A stretch of 22,665 bases of DNA from Actinomycetes bacterium (GCA_023423475.1 JAFAFN010000498.1:1-22665); one strand, 5' to 3'; positions 1 to 8,498 are shown, counted from the stretch's first letter. Made by a program: numbers and translations. The notes: a model not told the origin generated them from the sequence alone.

Positions 1-737
1 AGCGAGAGGTTCCTGGCGATCCACAGCGCGGGCGGCGCGACGGCGGGCACGACGTACCAGAGGCCCGCGACGATCGCCGGACCGAGCTTGCGTCGCCGGA
101 CCAGGACCCGGAGTCCGATCCAGGCGCCGAAGACGGGCACGACGTAGAGGGCCTGGTAGCGGATGTAGAAGCCGACGGTGCACAGCGCGCCCGCTGCCAC
201 GAGCCACTGCGGTCGTTCGTCCTCGGTCCAGCGGATCAGCGCGTAGAACACGCCGAGGATCAGCAGCGCGAAGACCACCTCGGTCTGGATGAGCACCGCG
301 AGACCGATGAGCACCGGCGAGATCGCCAGGCTCACCAGTATGGCGAGCGTGGTGACCCGGTCGCGCAGGACCTTGCGTGCCACGGCGAACCCGATCGGGA
401 CGCACGCGGCGGCGGCGATCGAGTTGAGCAGCAACGCCGCGACGTCGCTGTCGAGGCGTGTGATCGAAGTCATCGCCGCGATCAACGCCGGCCACAGCGG
501 TGGCCACGTGAGCAGCGGGTCCTCGAGCCAGAAGGCGATCCCGCCACCGGTGCGGATCGAGTCGGACACCGCCAGGTACGACACGGCGTCGGGGCCGACG
601 CCCGGGCGCGTGAAGCGTGCGACGAGCAGCGTGAGCAGCAGCGTGACCAACGTCGCGACGGGCACCGCCCATCGCGGGACCGAGGTGTCCTCGGGGGTCT
701 CGGCGTCGGAGCGGTCGGTCGTGTCCTGAGCGGTCAC
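1..737 (-). CDS. GT-C type membrane glycosyltransferase, C-terminus cut by window edge
   Basis: The reading frame was translated by hand from a GTG start at 737 and stays open to the left edge (about 245 residues). After a short acidic cytoplasmic N-terminus (1-22) comes a membrane helix (about 23-42), then a first external loop with GPDAVSYL (48-55). An acidic residue in that loop is typical of ArnT/PMT-like GT-C enzymes, which use polyprenyl-phosphate sugars. More hydrophobic helices follow (about 97-120, 128-168, 178-210 and 217-240), with TE at 152-153 and YIRYQ at 191-195. The likely role is sugar transfer to an envelope lipid or polysaccharide; substrate and acceptor cannot be told. The GTG overlaps the stop of the upstream acyltransferase by 4 bp (GTGA), which implies translational coupling in one surface-glycan operon. 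The family is fairly secure, the specificity unknown. Confidence 0.8.
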   Translation of the reverse strand, partial: MTAQDTTDRSDAETPEDTSVPRWAVPVATLVTLLLTLLVARFTRPGVGPDAVSYLAVSDSIRTGGGIAFWLEDPLLTWPPLWPALIAAMTSITRLDSDVAALLLNSIAAAACVPIGFAVARKVLRDRVTTLAILVSLAISPVLIGLAVLIQTEVVFALLILGVFYALIRWTEDERPQWLVAAGALCTVGFYIRYQALYVVPVFGAWIGLRVLVRRRKLGPAIVAGLWYVVPAVAPPALWIARNLS

Positions 738-1957
738 TTGGACGATTTCCGCTTCAGTGCGCCGCTGCCCGCCTGGCGGAGGAAGCGCTGCTCGAGGTAG
801 CGGTACGACAGGATGCCGGCGCCGATCGCGAGCGCCGCGGCGACGGTGCCGATGATGCGCCGCTCCAACCCGTACGCGGCGAGGATCAACGGGGCGCACA
901 TCAACAGGACGATGCCGTGCCAGACGTAGATGCCGTAGATCCGGATGCCGAGCCACTGCGACCACTTCATCGAGAACAGCCGTGAGTACCACGACTCCTT
1001 GCGGAGGTAGCCGTCGAGCACGATCGGCACCAGCATCAGCAGGCCGATCTGGTACACCGGGCCGCCGAACATCGAGAAGGCGCCGGGGGGACCGGGTGCG
1101 CAGGTCAGCAGCACGAGACCGAACCACGCCCACGCGACGTAGGCAGAGCACGCCAGCACCTTGCGGATGCGCTCCGGGACCGGGCGGGGGATCTTCCGCG
1201 CCAGCACCGCGGCGAGGCAGCCGAGCACGATGACGTCCGGGCGAGTCGACGCGATGCGGTAGACGACGCCCTGCCAGGTGATGCCGTCCTGGTCCGCGTA
1301 CTTCGGATACCCGGTGTCGGCCGCCGTCGCGATCGCGGACTGCAGGCTGTAGCGCAGCGTGAAGAAGACGACGACGAACGCGATGGCGCTGCCGAGCAGG
1401 ATCATGTCGGTGCGGCGCGTGCGCCGACGCAGGATGCGTCGCACGATCGGGGGCCACACGAAGTAGAACTGCTCCTCGACCGAGAGGCTCCAGAGGTACC
1501 CGAGGATGCCCATCGCTCCGGGGAAGAACGCGGCGACGATGTTGTAGACGTACAACGAGGCGCTCAGGCTCTCGAGCCACCACAGCAGCTGGGTGTCGTC
1601 GTCGGTCTCGATGAAGCGCGTCACGAAGAACATCAGGATCGTGAACACGAGGATCATGGCGTACATCGCCGGGAACAGGCGAAGGGCCCGGCGTTTGTAG
1701 AAGCGGCGCAGGGCGATGTCGCCGGTCTTCTTGAACTCGTCGAGCAGCAGCGTGGTGATGAGGAACCCGCTGGCGACGAAGAACCAGTCGATCAGGATCG
1801 GGCTGCCCTTGATGAAGAGCGTGACCTCGGCGTGGTACAGGACGACCTGGATGATGAAGATGCCGCGCAGCCCGTCGAAGGACGGGATGTGGCCCAGCGA
1901 CGGACCGTCGACCTGGATCAGGCGTCGTTCGTTGGTGACCGCTCCGGTTCCGGACAT
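734..1957 (-). CDS. Membrane acyltransferase, acyltransferase_3 (OafA/YrhL) family
   Basis: A 407-residue integral membrane protein of the acyltransferase_3 family, which O-acylates sugars of surface polysaccharides or glycolipids. Visible family marks are FDGLRG (27-32), a catalytic-type His at 42 in LYHA, the helix FFVASGFLITTLLL (59-72), the Arg-rich RRFYKRRALRLFP (84-96) and WSLSVEEQFY (156-165). About ten hydrophobic helices follow, and the C-terminus is basic (LKRKSSK). There is no extra SGNH domain, so it is the short stand-alone form. The start is the ATG 10 nt after the stop of the paralogous acyltransferase; its own stop overlaps the GTG of the glycosyltransferase. All three genes should be cotranscribed. 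The acyl donor and acceptor are unknown. Confidence 0.9.
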   Translation of the reverse strand: MSGTGAVTNERRLIQVDGPSLGHIPSFDGLRGIFIIQVVLYHAEVTLFIKGSPILIDWFFVASGFLITTLLLDEFKKTGDIALRRFYKRRALRLFPAMYAMILVFTILMFFVTRFIETDDDTQLLWWLESLSASLYVYNIVAAFFPGAMGILGYLWSLSVEEQFYFVWPPIVRRILRRRTRRTDMILLGSAIAFVVVFFTLRYSLQSAIATAADTGYPKYADQDGITWQGVVYRIASTRPDVIVLGCLAAVLARKIPRPVPERIRKVLACSAYVAWAWFGLVLLTCAPGPPGAFSMFGGPVYQIGLLMLVPIVLDGYLRKESWYSRLFSMKWSQWLGIRIYGIYVWHGIVLLMCAPLILAAYGLERRIIGTVAAALAIGAGILSYRYLEQRFLRQAGSGALKRKSSK

Positions 1958-1967
1958 CGCCGCGCGC

Positions 1968-3212
1968 TCAGCCGTCCTTCGCAGGGACCTGGTGGGTGAA
2001 CCGCGCGCGGTAGCGGCGCAGCGCAGGTACCTCGACCCACTTGTGCAGCGCGATGCCGAGCAGGAAGGCGAGCGCGACCTTGATCGGCAGCCACTTCCAC
2101 CCGCCGAGGCCGGAGGGGTCCATCAGCTTGAAGAGCTGGTAGTGCGAGATGTACACGATGTAGGAGAGCGCGCCGAGGTAGACGACGAGTCGTCCGCTCA
2201 ACCACTTGGTCAGGCGGATGTCGTCGCGGATGCGCACGAGCGCGAAGCAGAGCACCGCCGAGCTGGCGGTCGCCAGGGTGAACCCCCAACGAGCCCAGTA
2301 GTTCCCGTTCGGCAGCTCCGCGACGGCGAGCTGGATCCCTTCGTTGGCGACCTTGACGAAGTCGTCGTAGTCGGCATCGTCGGGCACCTTGTCCTCGAGG
2401 CCGGCCAGCTCCGGCACCTGCTCCTCGCCCGGGTACATCGGGACGTAGAAGCCGGTCACCCGCTCGACGAGCGCCGAGGACGAGAAGATGGCGAACACGA
2501 ACAGCACCAGTGCCACCCAGGCGCTGCGCTTCAGCCACTTCTTGGTCGTCGCGGTGAGCTCACGTGGGAGCTCGGCGTTGATGATGGCGAGCACCACGCC
2601 GAGCGCGATCGCGTCGGGACGCTGGAACCAGAACTGCCCGGGGCCGCCGTGACCGATCGCTCGGGCGATCCAGACGAAAAGGACGAACGCCGCGAGCACC
2701 GCGCCGAGCTGGCGCACCCAGCCACGCTTGATCGCGGCGTACGTGGCGACCGCGCCGATCAGGTAGAACTGCTCCTCGAGCGAGAGCGACCACATCTGCC
2801 CCATGTACTGGGCGCTGCCCAGCAGCGGCGGGAAGAAGATGTTGTGGACGTAGAACAACGTCGCGAGCGATTCGAGCGTGACGAGTCGTAGGAGATCCCG
2901 CGCGAACAGCGCGATCGGGATCCAGAAGATGATCAGCACCACGATCAGGCCGGGCAGCAGGCGCACGCCCCGGCGCGCGTAGAAGTTCCGGAGCGACACG
3001 TCCCCGGAGCTCCGCTGCTCCTCGAAGATCAGCGTCGTGATGAGGAAGCCGCTGAGCACGAAGAACAGGTCGATGTAGCCCGAGAACGATTCGGAGATCG
3101 CCCACGCGTGGTGGACGACGACGAACACCACGCCGATGCCGCGGATCCCGTCGAAGGACGAGACCTTGCCGAGCTCCGGCGCGCGGGAGATGAAGACACG
3201 CGACTCGGTCAT
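1968..3212 (-). CDS. Membrane acyltransferase, acyltransferase_3 family (second paralog)
   Basis: A 414-residue paralog of its downstream neighbour, with the same ordered motifs: FDGIRG (20-25), VVHHAW with candidate catalytic His 35, FFVLSGFLITTLIF (50-63), RNFYARRGVRLLP (75-87) and WSLSLEEQFY (141-150). It differs by a long acidic, non-hydrophobic stretch (about 250-300, rich in E and D) between late helices, probably an external loop. The ATG at 3212 was chosen because the alignable N-terminus begins there; a weak GGTGAG lies just upstream. A longer frame through this region reads into parE and is not real. First gene of the acyltransferase-acyltransferase-glycosyltransferase operon, 149 nt beyond the parE end. 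Likely modifies an envelope glycan; the substrate is unknown. Confidence 0.88.
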   Translation of the reverse strand: MTESRVFISRAPELGKVSSFDGIRGIGVVFVVVHHAWAISESFSGYIDLFFVLSGFLITTLIFEEQRSSGDVSLRNFYARRGVRLLPGLIVVLIIFWIPIALFARDLLRLVTLESLATLFYVHNIFFPPLLGSAQYMGQMWSLSLEEQFYLIGAVATYAAIKRGWVRQLGAVLAAFVLFVWIARAIGHGGPGQFWFQRPDAIALGVVLAIINAELPRELTATTKKWLKRSAWVALVLFVFAIFSSSALVERVTGFYVPMYPGEEQVPELAGLEDKVPDDADYDDFVKVANEGIQLAVAELPNGNYWARWGFTLATASSAVLCFALVRIRDDIRLTKWLSGRLVVYLGALSYIVYISHYQLFKLMDPSGLGGWKWLPIKVALAFLLGIALHKWVEVPALRRYRARFTHQVPAKDG

Positions 3213-3262
3213 CTCACCCACCGTCTCTGCATCGAAGGTCCGCCCCTGGCAAGAAGTGCACT

Positions 3263-3282
3263 CGGCTCCGGAGCAGGAGCCG
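3263..3282. other. Hairpin between parE and the acyltransferase operon
   Basis: A perfect 7-bp inverted repeat (CGGCTCC / GGAGCCG) with a 6-nt loop lies in the 149-bp gap, 50 bp before the acyltransferase ATG. There is no U-tract on either strand. It could be a weak terminator for parE or a leader hairpin of the operon. The rest of the gap shows no clear promoter. Confidence 0.3.
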
Positions 3283-3361
3283 TGTCCGACCGGGAGAGGG
3301 TACAACGCGCCGGCCGCTCGGGCACCAAGGTCATTCCACCCGGCCGGAGGCGCCGGGAGTG

Positions 3362-5424
3362 TCAGACGTCGAGGGCGGCCCGATCGACCAGGTCGGAGTG
3401 CTCGAGCAGGTAGCTGCGCCGGCGTGCGACATCGGCGCCCATGAGCGTCTCGAACAGCTCGGCCGCCGCGAGCGCCTCGGCCGCGTCGTCCATGGTGATC
3501 CGCCGCAGGATGCGGGTCTCGGCATCGAGGCAGGTGACGGCGAGCTCCTCGACGTCCATCTCGCCCAGTCCCTTGAAGCGGACCCACTGGAGGTTCTCTG
3601 CCTTGCGGTTGCCCTTGGTGAGCTCCTCGGTGACCTGCGCCTTGTGCTCGTCGGAGAAGGCGTGCACGACCTGGTCGCCGACCTTCACGGTGTAGAGCGG
3701 CGGCTGGGCGGCGAAGACCCTGCCCTCTTCGAGCAGCGGACGCATGTAGTGGTAGATCAACGTGAGCAGCAGGCAGCGGATGTGGCTGCCGTCGACGTCC
3801 GCATCGCAGAGGATGATGATGCGGCCGTAGCGGGCCTGCTCGATGCGGAAGTCCTTGCCGGACCCGGCGCCGATCGCGGTGAAGAGCGCCTGTGCCTCGG
3901 CGTTGTCGATCACCTGCTTGAGCGTGGACTTGCCGGCGTTGACGACCTTGCCCCGCAGCGGCAGCACCGCCATGTACTCGGCGTTGCGGCCGGCCTTGGC
4001 CGGACCGGCGGCGGAGTCGCCCTCGACGATGAGCAGCTCTGCCTCCGGGCCGTGGCGACGGCAGTCGGCGAGCTTGTCGGGCATGGAGCCCGACGCGAGG
4101 TTGGCCGCCTTGCGGCGCAGGTCGAGGCTGGCCTTGGTGGAGACCCGGGTGATGACCGCCTGGGTGACCTTTTCTCGCAGTGCGTTGACGTGGGTCTTCT
4201 TGCCACACCCTCGATCCAGTTCGAGAACCCGTCGCGCACGACCTCGTAGACGATCGACTGGATGGCCGGGGTGCCGAGCTCCTGCTTGGTCTGCCCCTTG
4301 AACTGCGGCTCGGGGAAGGTGACCTTGACCGCGGCGACGAGGCCCTCTTGGACGTCGCCCTTCTCTGCACGGTCCTTGCCGGACTTGGCCAACTTGGCGA
4401 GCTTCTTGGTGCCGGCGAGCAGGACGTCGTTGGTCACCTTGGTCATCGCCCGGTCGAAGCCGGCGACGTGTGTGCCGCCCTCTGGCGTGGGGATGGTGTT
4501 GACGAAGCTGGTGACGATGGGCTCGAAGCCCTTGACCCAGCGCAGCGCCACGTCGACGGTGCAGGTCCGCTCGACGAGGCTCATGCGCCCCTCGACCGGG
4601 ACCTTCTCCTCGAAGGTGCCGGTGCCGTGCAGGGTGACGACCTCGGTCACGGTCTCTCCGATGGAGAGCGACTCGACCAGGTCGGCCAGCCCGCCCTTCG
4701 CGACGAACTCCTCGGGCTCGCGCGGGGTGGCGCCACGTCGATCGACCAGGCGGACCTTGAGGCCGGGGACGAGGAAGCAGACCTGCGAGCAGTGCGCACG
4801 GACGAGCTCGTGGTCGATCTGGAGTCCCGGGTCGAAGATCTCGAGGTCGGGCCAGAACCGCACACGGGTGCCCGTCCGCTTGGGCGGGATCTTGCGGACG
4901 ACCTCGAGGGTCGACGTCGCCTTGAAGTTGCCCTTCGCGTCGATGCGACCGGGGACCTGCTCGACGAAGGTGAGCCGATGGGTGGAGCCGTCCTTGTCGA
5001 CCTCTGCGACGACCTTGGACGCCAGCGCGTTGACCACCGAGGCGCCCACGCCGTGCAGCCCGCCCGAGGACGAGTAGGCGCCGGTGCCGAACTTGCCGCC
5101 GGCGTGCAGCTCGGTGAAGACGACCTCGAGCGCGGTGCGCTTGCCGTCCTTGCGGCCGATCGGGATGCCGCGGCCGTTGTCGGCGACCTCGACCGAGCCG
5201 TCACGGTGCAGCGTGACCTCGATCAGGTTGGCGAAGCCTGCGGCGGCCTCGTCGACCGCGTTGTCGATCAGCTCCCACACCAGGTGGTGGAGCCCCTCGG
5301 GCCCGGTGCCGCCGATGTACATGCCGGGCCGCTTGCGCACGGCGTCGAGGCCCTTGAGGAGCTGGATGCTCTTCTCGTCGTAGGTGTGCGCGGTGCGATT
5401 GCTGGGGGTGGAGTCCTTCGCCAT
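3362..5424 (-). CDS. parE: DNA topoisomerase IV subunit B (ParE), interrupted by a single-base frameshift
   Basis: ATPase subunit of a type IIA topoisomerase, the partner of the ParC encoded 5.6 kb away. With the frame restored it is 687 residues, normal for actinobacterial ParE. The GHKL ATPase part shows KRPGMYIG (31-38), ELIDNAVDEA (catalytic Glu 51, Asn 55), DNGRGIP (82-88) and GGLHGVGASVVNAL (121-134). The TOPRIM part shows EGDSAAGPAKAGRN (Glu 468) and DADVDGSH (Asp 541, 543, 545). IGAGSGKDF and the C-terminal LMGADVARRR favour ParE over GyrB. After EGVA (about residue 407) the frame breaks: the expected KKTHVNALREK is read one base out, and restoring one base between 4201 and 4202 repairs it. 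Unrepaired, the protein runs out of frame to 3910 and lacks TOPRIM. The ATG at 5424 fits the conserved N-terminus; a TTG at 5439 is an alternative. Confidence 0.9.
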
Positions 5425-5435
5425 GACGCCACAAG

Positions 5436-6011
5436 TCAATCACGGCGCGCTGACAGTCCCGTGTGACCGCGTGCCGGCCGGATCTGCAGCACGGAGCACG
5501 TCACCCGCGGCGGGGGAGCGAACGCGGTGGCCGGGACCCGCGCCACGATCCCGGCTCGGTGGGTCCGACCCCAGCGCCCGATCCCGGGAGCGTCGGGAGC
5601 GCTCCAGCGTCGGGCGGCGGCGTCCTGGAGCACGAGATCTGCAGTGATCATGCGGGTTCCGGGCTGCAGCAGCCGGCGCAGCAGCGGCGACGTCACCGCG
5701 AAGGGCGGGTTCGCGACCACCTTGTAGGGCCGCCGTGGCAGCCGCAGGTCGGCGGCGTCCGCGGCCACGACGGTGACCCTGCCGTCGAAGCGCTCACGGA
5801 GCACGTCGAGGCGTCCGCTGTGACGTTCGACCGCGATCACCTGCGCCCCGACGGCCAGCAGCTCGGCGGTGATGATGCCGTGTCCGGCGCCGATGTCGAG
5901 CACGAGGTCCCCGCGCTCGATGCCTGCGTCAGCGACGAGCCGACGCGCCCAGTCCTGCTCGAGCTGGTGCCAACCCCAACGTCCTGTCCCGCTGCGCCGT
6001 GGCCCTCCCAC
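5436..6011 (-). CDS. Erm-type 23S rRNA (adenine-N6) methyltransferase, short Erm(37)-like form
   Basis: A 191-residue SAM-dependent methyltransferase of the KsgA/Erm superfamily. Motif I is LDIGAGHG (38-45), the acidic residue ending strand 2 is Glu 62, DAAD lies at 85-88, and the catalytic NPPF is at 101-104, matching the N-x-P-[YF] signature of rRNA adenine dimethylases. The N-terminal GWHQLEQDWARRLV and the short C-terminus resemble mycobacterial Erm(37), which methylates around A2058 of 23S rRNA and gives intrinsic macrolide-lincosamide resistance. The C-terminal RNA-binding domain of full-length Erm proteins is largely absent, as in Erm(37). A GTG start is used; an in-frame stop lies a few codons upstream. 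Its TGA is 11 nt before the parE ATG. The family is secure; resistance function is inferred. Confidence 0.82.
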   Translation of the reverse strand: MGGPRRSGTGRWGWHQLEQDWARRLVADAGIERGDLVLDIGAGHGIITAELLAVGAQVIAVERHSGRLDVLRERFDGRVTVVAADAADLRLPRRPYKVVANPPFAVTSPLLRRLLQPGTRMITADLVLQDAAARRWSAPDAPGIGRWGRTHRAGIVARVPATAFAPPPRVTCSVLQIRPARGHTGLSARRD

Positions 6012-6106
6012 GGAACCGCACCGTCATCATCACGCAGCTCATGGTGTGAAGTCTGCAGGAGCGGTCCGGCGGCGATCCACCGAGTTGTGCGCCTCGCGTC
6101 GCTGTG

Positions 6107-7366
6107 ATGGACGTCACACCCGCGGTCCCCGCCCCGATCCGACTCGACGACCTGGCGGTACCGCAGTTCTCGAGCGAGGCAGCCCCGCTGCTCGCCGCCG
6201 GTGCCGAGCTCGCCGAGGGGGTGTCGCTCGAGCCCGACCGCTTGGTCGACGACGCCGTCGCGATGGTCGGAGGGCTCGACGACTTCGGGCCGGACGGGTG
6301 GCAGGAACCGCTCGAGGTGCTCTGTCGCGCCTACCGCGACGAGGCGGGGTTGTCGCGCTTCGGAACCGTGTCGATCCACGCGCAGCTCGTCCGCATCCTG
6401 GCGAACCGTCTGCTGCTCGAGGACCTCGTGCGTCGTTCGCCCGAGGTGCTCGAGCGGCCGGTCGAGTCGCCGATCGTCATCGCCGGTCTGCCGCGCACCG
6501 GGACGACGCATCTGCACAACCTGCTCGCGGCCGATCCGTCCTTGCGTTCGCTGCCCTACTGGGAGGCGGTCGAACCCCTGCCGATGCCCGGCGAGCCGGA
6601 CGACTCGGTCGAGCCGCGGGTCGAGCGCTGCGCCGGCGGGCTCGAGATGTCGGACCTCTTCATCCCGGAGATGTGCCGCATGCACGAGATGACCGCCTGG
6701 CACACCCACGAGGAGATCCACCTGCTCGCGATGGACTGCTCGACGATGTTCTTCGACACGCTCGCGCCCATGCCGACGTGGCGCGAGTACTACCGGTCGA
6801 CGGACCAGACACCGCACTACCGCTACCTGGACCGGGTGCTCCGCGTGCTGCAGTCGGTCCGACCCGCCGGATCGCGATGGGTGCTGAAGTCCCCCCAGCA
6901 CCTCGAGCAGCTCGGGCCGTTGCGTGCCGCGTTCCCCGATGCGACCGTGGTCATGACCCACCGCGACCCGGGCGACGTGATCGTCTCGATGACCACGATG
7001 ATCGCCTACAGCGCCAGGTTGCACCTCGAGGTGGTCGACCCGGTCGCGATCGGTCGGTACTGGAGCGAGCTGCTGACCGACCTGCTCGGCTCCTGCGTCG
7101 CCGACCGAGGGATGTGGGCACCGGAGCGGTCGATGGACGTGCGCTTCGACGACCTCATGTCCGACGAGGCGTCGGTGGTCGCCGAGGTCTACGCGCTGGC
7201 CGGTCAGCCGCTCGACGACGCGGCGCTCGACGCGCACCGGCACTATGCGTCGACCCACGTGCGGAACCGCCACGGCGCGGTCGTCTACGAACCGGACGTG
7301 CTCGGCATCGACCCGGTCGCGGTCCGCGCCGACCTCGCGGACTACTGCACCGCGTTCGGTGTGTGA
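6107..7366 (+). CDS. Sulfotransferase family protein (Sulfotransfer_3-like)
   Basis: A 419-residue soluble protein that should transfer sulfate from PAPS to a hydroxyl group. The 5'-phosphosulfate loop is GLPRTGTTHL (127-136), the 3'-phosphate site THRDPGDVIVSM (284-295, Ser 294), and WVLKSPQHL (258-266) is also conserved in this family. The N-terminal 120 residues are helical and typical of the actinobacterial/proteobacterial long form. No signal peptide is seen. The ATG at 6107 is preceded directly by GTG, and no Shine-Dalgarno is evident. Divergent from the Erm-like gene (95-bp gap) and convergent with the DUF1214 gene. The substrate is unknown; lipids, sterols or small alcohols are possible. 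Its last five codons form the first copy of a tandem repeat. Confidence 0.87.
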   Translation: MDVTPAVPAPIRLDDLAVPQFSSEAAPLLAAGAELAEGVSLEPDRLVDDAVAMVGGLDDFGPDGWQEPLEVLCRAYRDEAGLSRFGTVSIHAQLVRILANRLLLEDLVRRSPEVLERPVESPIVIAGLPRTGTTHLHNLLAADPSLRSLPYWEAVEPLPMPGEPDDSVEPRVERCAGGLEMSDLFIPEMCRMHEMTAWHTHEEIHLLAMDCSTMFFDTLAPMPTWREYYRSTDQTPHYRYLDRVLRVLQSVRPAGSRWVLKSPQHLEQLGPLRAAFPDATVVMTHRDPGDVIVSMTTMIAYSARLHLEVVDPVAIGRYWSELLTDLLGSCVADRGMWAPERSMDVRFDDLMSDEASVVAEVYALAGQPLDDAALDAHRHYASTHVRNRHGAVVYEPDVLGIDPVAVRADLADYCTAFGV

Positions 7367-7396
7367 GCGTTCGGTGTGTGAGCGTTCGGCGTGTGA
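7352..7396 (+). repeat. 15-bp tandem repeat x3 spanning the sulfotransferase stop codon
   Basis: GCGTTCGGTGTGTGA occurs at 7352-7366 and 7367-7381, then with one change (T to C) at 7382-7396. Copy one encodes the sulfotransferase C-terminus AFGV plus stop. Because the unit is a multiple of three, each later copy again ends in an in-frame TGA. The array runs to the hairpin at the end of the convergent DUF1214 gene. Confidence 0.95.
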
Positions 7397-7412
7397 ACGC
7401 TCAGCCGAGCGT
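7397..7412. terminator. Possible bidirectional terminator hairpin
   Basis: ACGCTC / GAGCGT form a perfect 6-bp stem with a 4-nt loop between the sulfotransferase and the convergent DUF1214 gene. The DUF1214 stop codon (7401-7403) sits inside it. No U-tract follows, so it is a modest candidate. Confidence 0.4.
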
Positions 7413-8498
7413 GACGACGGTGGTGGTCGGACGCTCCGGTGTGGCCTCCGGGTGGAACCAGCGGAACCAGATGAGTCCGTGCTCGTGACCCTGGGTGTCG
7501 ACCCAGTTGGGCTGCCCAGGGTCCCGCCCCGCGATCACGATGCGCCACGAGCCGTCGGGTTCGTAGATGGCCTGGTGGCCGTTGAGGGTGACCTGGCCGT
7601 GGTCGTAGTTGTAGGTGTGCAGGAACGGGTTCCACAGGCAGATGTTCCAGAACGAGCACTCGGGGGAGCTGCCCTCGATCACCAGGGCCTCGTCGGGCCC
7701 GAGGCGGTAGGCGCCCATCGCATAGGCGGCGTCGCCGGCCGCCCAGCCGAACGTCGTGGTGGGCACCGGGTACGGCTCGAGCACGGTGTTCTCCTCGGCC
7801 AGCACGATCGGCACCATCGCCGCCTGCTCGCGGAGCCAGGTGAGCGCGGCGCGGTACCGACGCGCCTCGTCCGCGTCGGTCATCGCCCAGTCGCCGGGTG
7901 GGTCGATGCGTCCGATCTCCCAGGTCATGCGGCGCATCGCGGTCGGCTCGGGCAGGTAGTCGCGGGTGATGGCGCACACCGCGTCGTCCTCGAGACGGAT
8001 CCACGTCGCGCCCGGAGCGGCGTCGGGGCCCGGCTCGTCGGGAGAGAGCCAGATCTCGAAGGTGCCGTCCTCCGCGACGGCCACGGTGCGGTCGCCCGCG
8101 CTGCCCACGATGCGTTCGGAGTAGCGACCGTCGTCGGGGCCGCCGTAGACGGTGAGCGAGAAGTAGACGGCGTCGGCGACCTGGCCCGTCACCCGATAGG
8201 TGCCGGACGGGTCGAGCGGGGCGTACTGGTAGAAGGCGTCGGAGTTGTCGCCGCCCCACTTGCGGTTGAACCCGACGATGTCGGTGAAGCGGGGCGCGGT
8301 GGTGTCGGCCCAGAGGAAGGTCTCGAGCCCGACCGAGAGGATCGAGAACATCCACCGGTAGCCCTCGAGCACCGTCGGCAGATCTCGCTGCGCCCGCTCA
8401 CCCTCGAGGAAGGTCCGATCGAGTCGGCTCAGCTCGTCGATGAGCTCGGCGACCACCGCCGCGGTGAGGGGGGCGGGGTTCGTCGTGGCGTCGTCCAT
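7401..8498 (-). CDS. DUF1214 domain-containing protein
   Basis: A 365-residue protein without signal peptide or membrane helix. The C-terminal third has the aromatic, Gly/Asn-rich pattern of DUF1214 (FWNICLWNPFLHTYNYDHG, then GLIWFRWFHPE near the end); the middle is beta-rich with YRVTGQVADAVYFSLTVYGG. Function is unknown; relatives often sit beside sulfotransferases or lipid-metabolism genes in actinobacteria (family knowledge, not seen here). The ATG at 8498 lacks a clear ribosome-binding site. It is divergent from the AraC-type regulator with only 47 bp between starts, so that regulator may control it. It is convergent with the sulfotransferase. Confidence 0.8.
   Translation of the reverse strand: MDDATTNPAPLTAAVVAELIDELSRLDRTFLEGERAQRDLPTVLEGYRWMFSILSVGLETFLWADTTAPRFTDIVGFNRKWGGDNSDAFYQYAPLDPSGTYRVTGQVADAVYFSLTVYGGPDDGRYSERIVGSAGDRTVAVAEDGTFEIWLSPDEPGPDAAPGATWIRLEDDAVCAITRDYLPEPTAMRRMTWEIGRIDPPGDWAMTDADEARRYRAALTWLREQAAMVPIVLAEENTVLEPYPVPTTTFGWAAGDAAYAMGAYRLGPDEALVIEGSSPECSFWNICLWNPFLHTYNYDHGQVTLNGHQAIYEPDGSWRIVIAGRDPGQPNWVDTQGHEHGLIWFRWFHPEATPERPTTTVVTLG

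Noticed and set aside
289..729. 146-residue plus-strand ORF at the left end.
   Set aside because: It is antisense to the hydrophobic, motif-bearing glycosyltransferase, whose GTG start overlaps the upstream stop as expected in an operon.
1716..2891. Long plus-strand open frame across the acyltransferase genes.
   Set aside because: It is opposite two clear membrane acyltransferases and has biased Arg/Asp/Glu/His composition typical of antisense frames in high-GC DNA.
4195..4206. Programmed ribosomal frameshift in parE.
   Set aside because: No X-XXY-YYZ slippery heptamer or following hairpin is evident, and ParE is not known to be made by frameshifting.
1968..4370. 800-residue frame joining out-of-frame parE to the acyltransferase.
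   Set aside because: The N-terminal part is a shadow frame of parE; acyltransferase likeness begins only at MTESRVFISR (3212).
5929..6117. A 62-residue ORF overlapping the Erm-like start, a possible regulatory leader peptide.
   Set aside because: It overlaps the Erm coding region deeply in another frame, has no ribosome-binding site, and no alternative stem-loops typical of erm attenuators were found.
5837..7273. Long minus-strand open frame opposite the sulfotransferase.
   Set aside because: It is antisense to a gene with both PAPS-binding motifs, and its own translation shows no domain.
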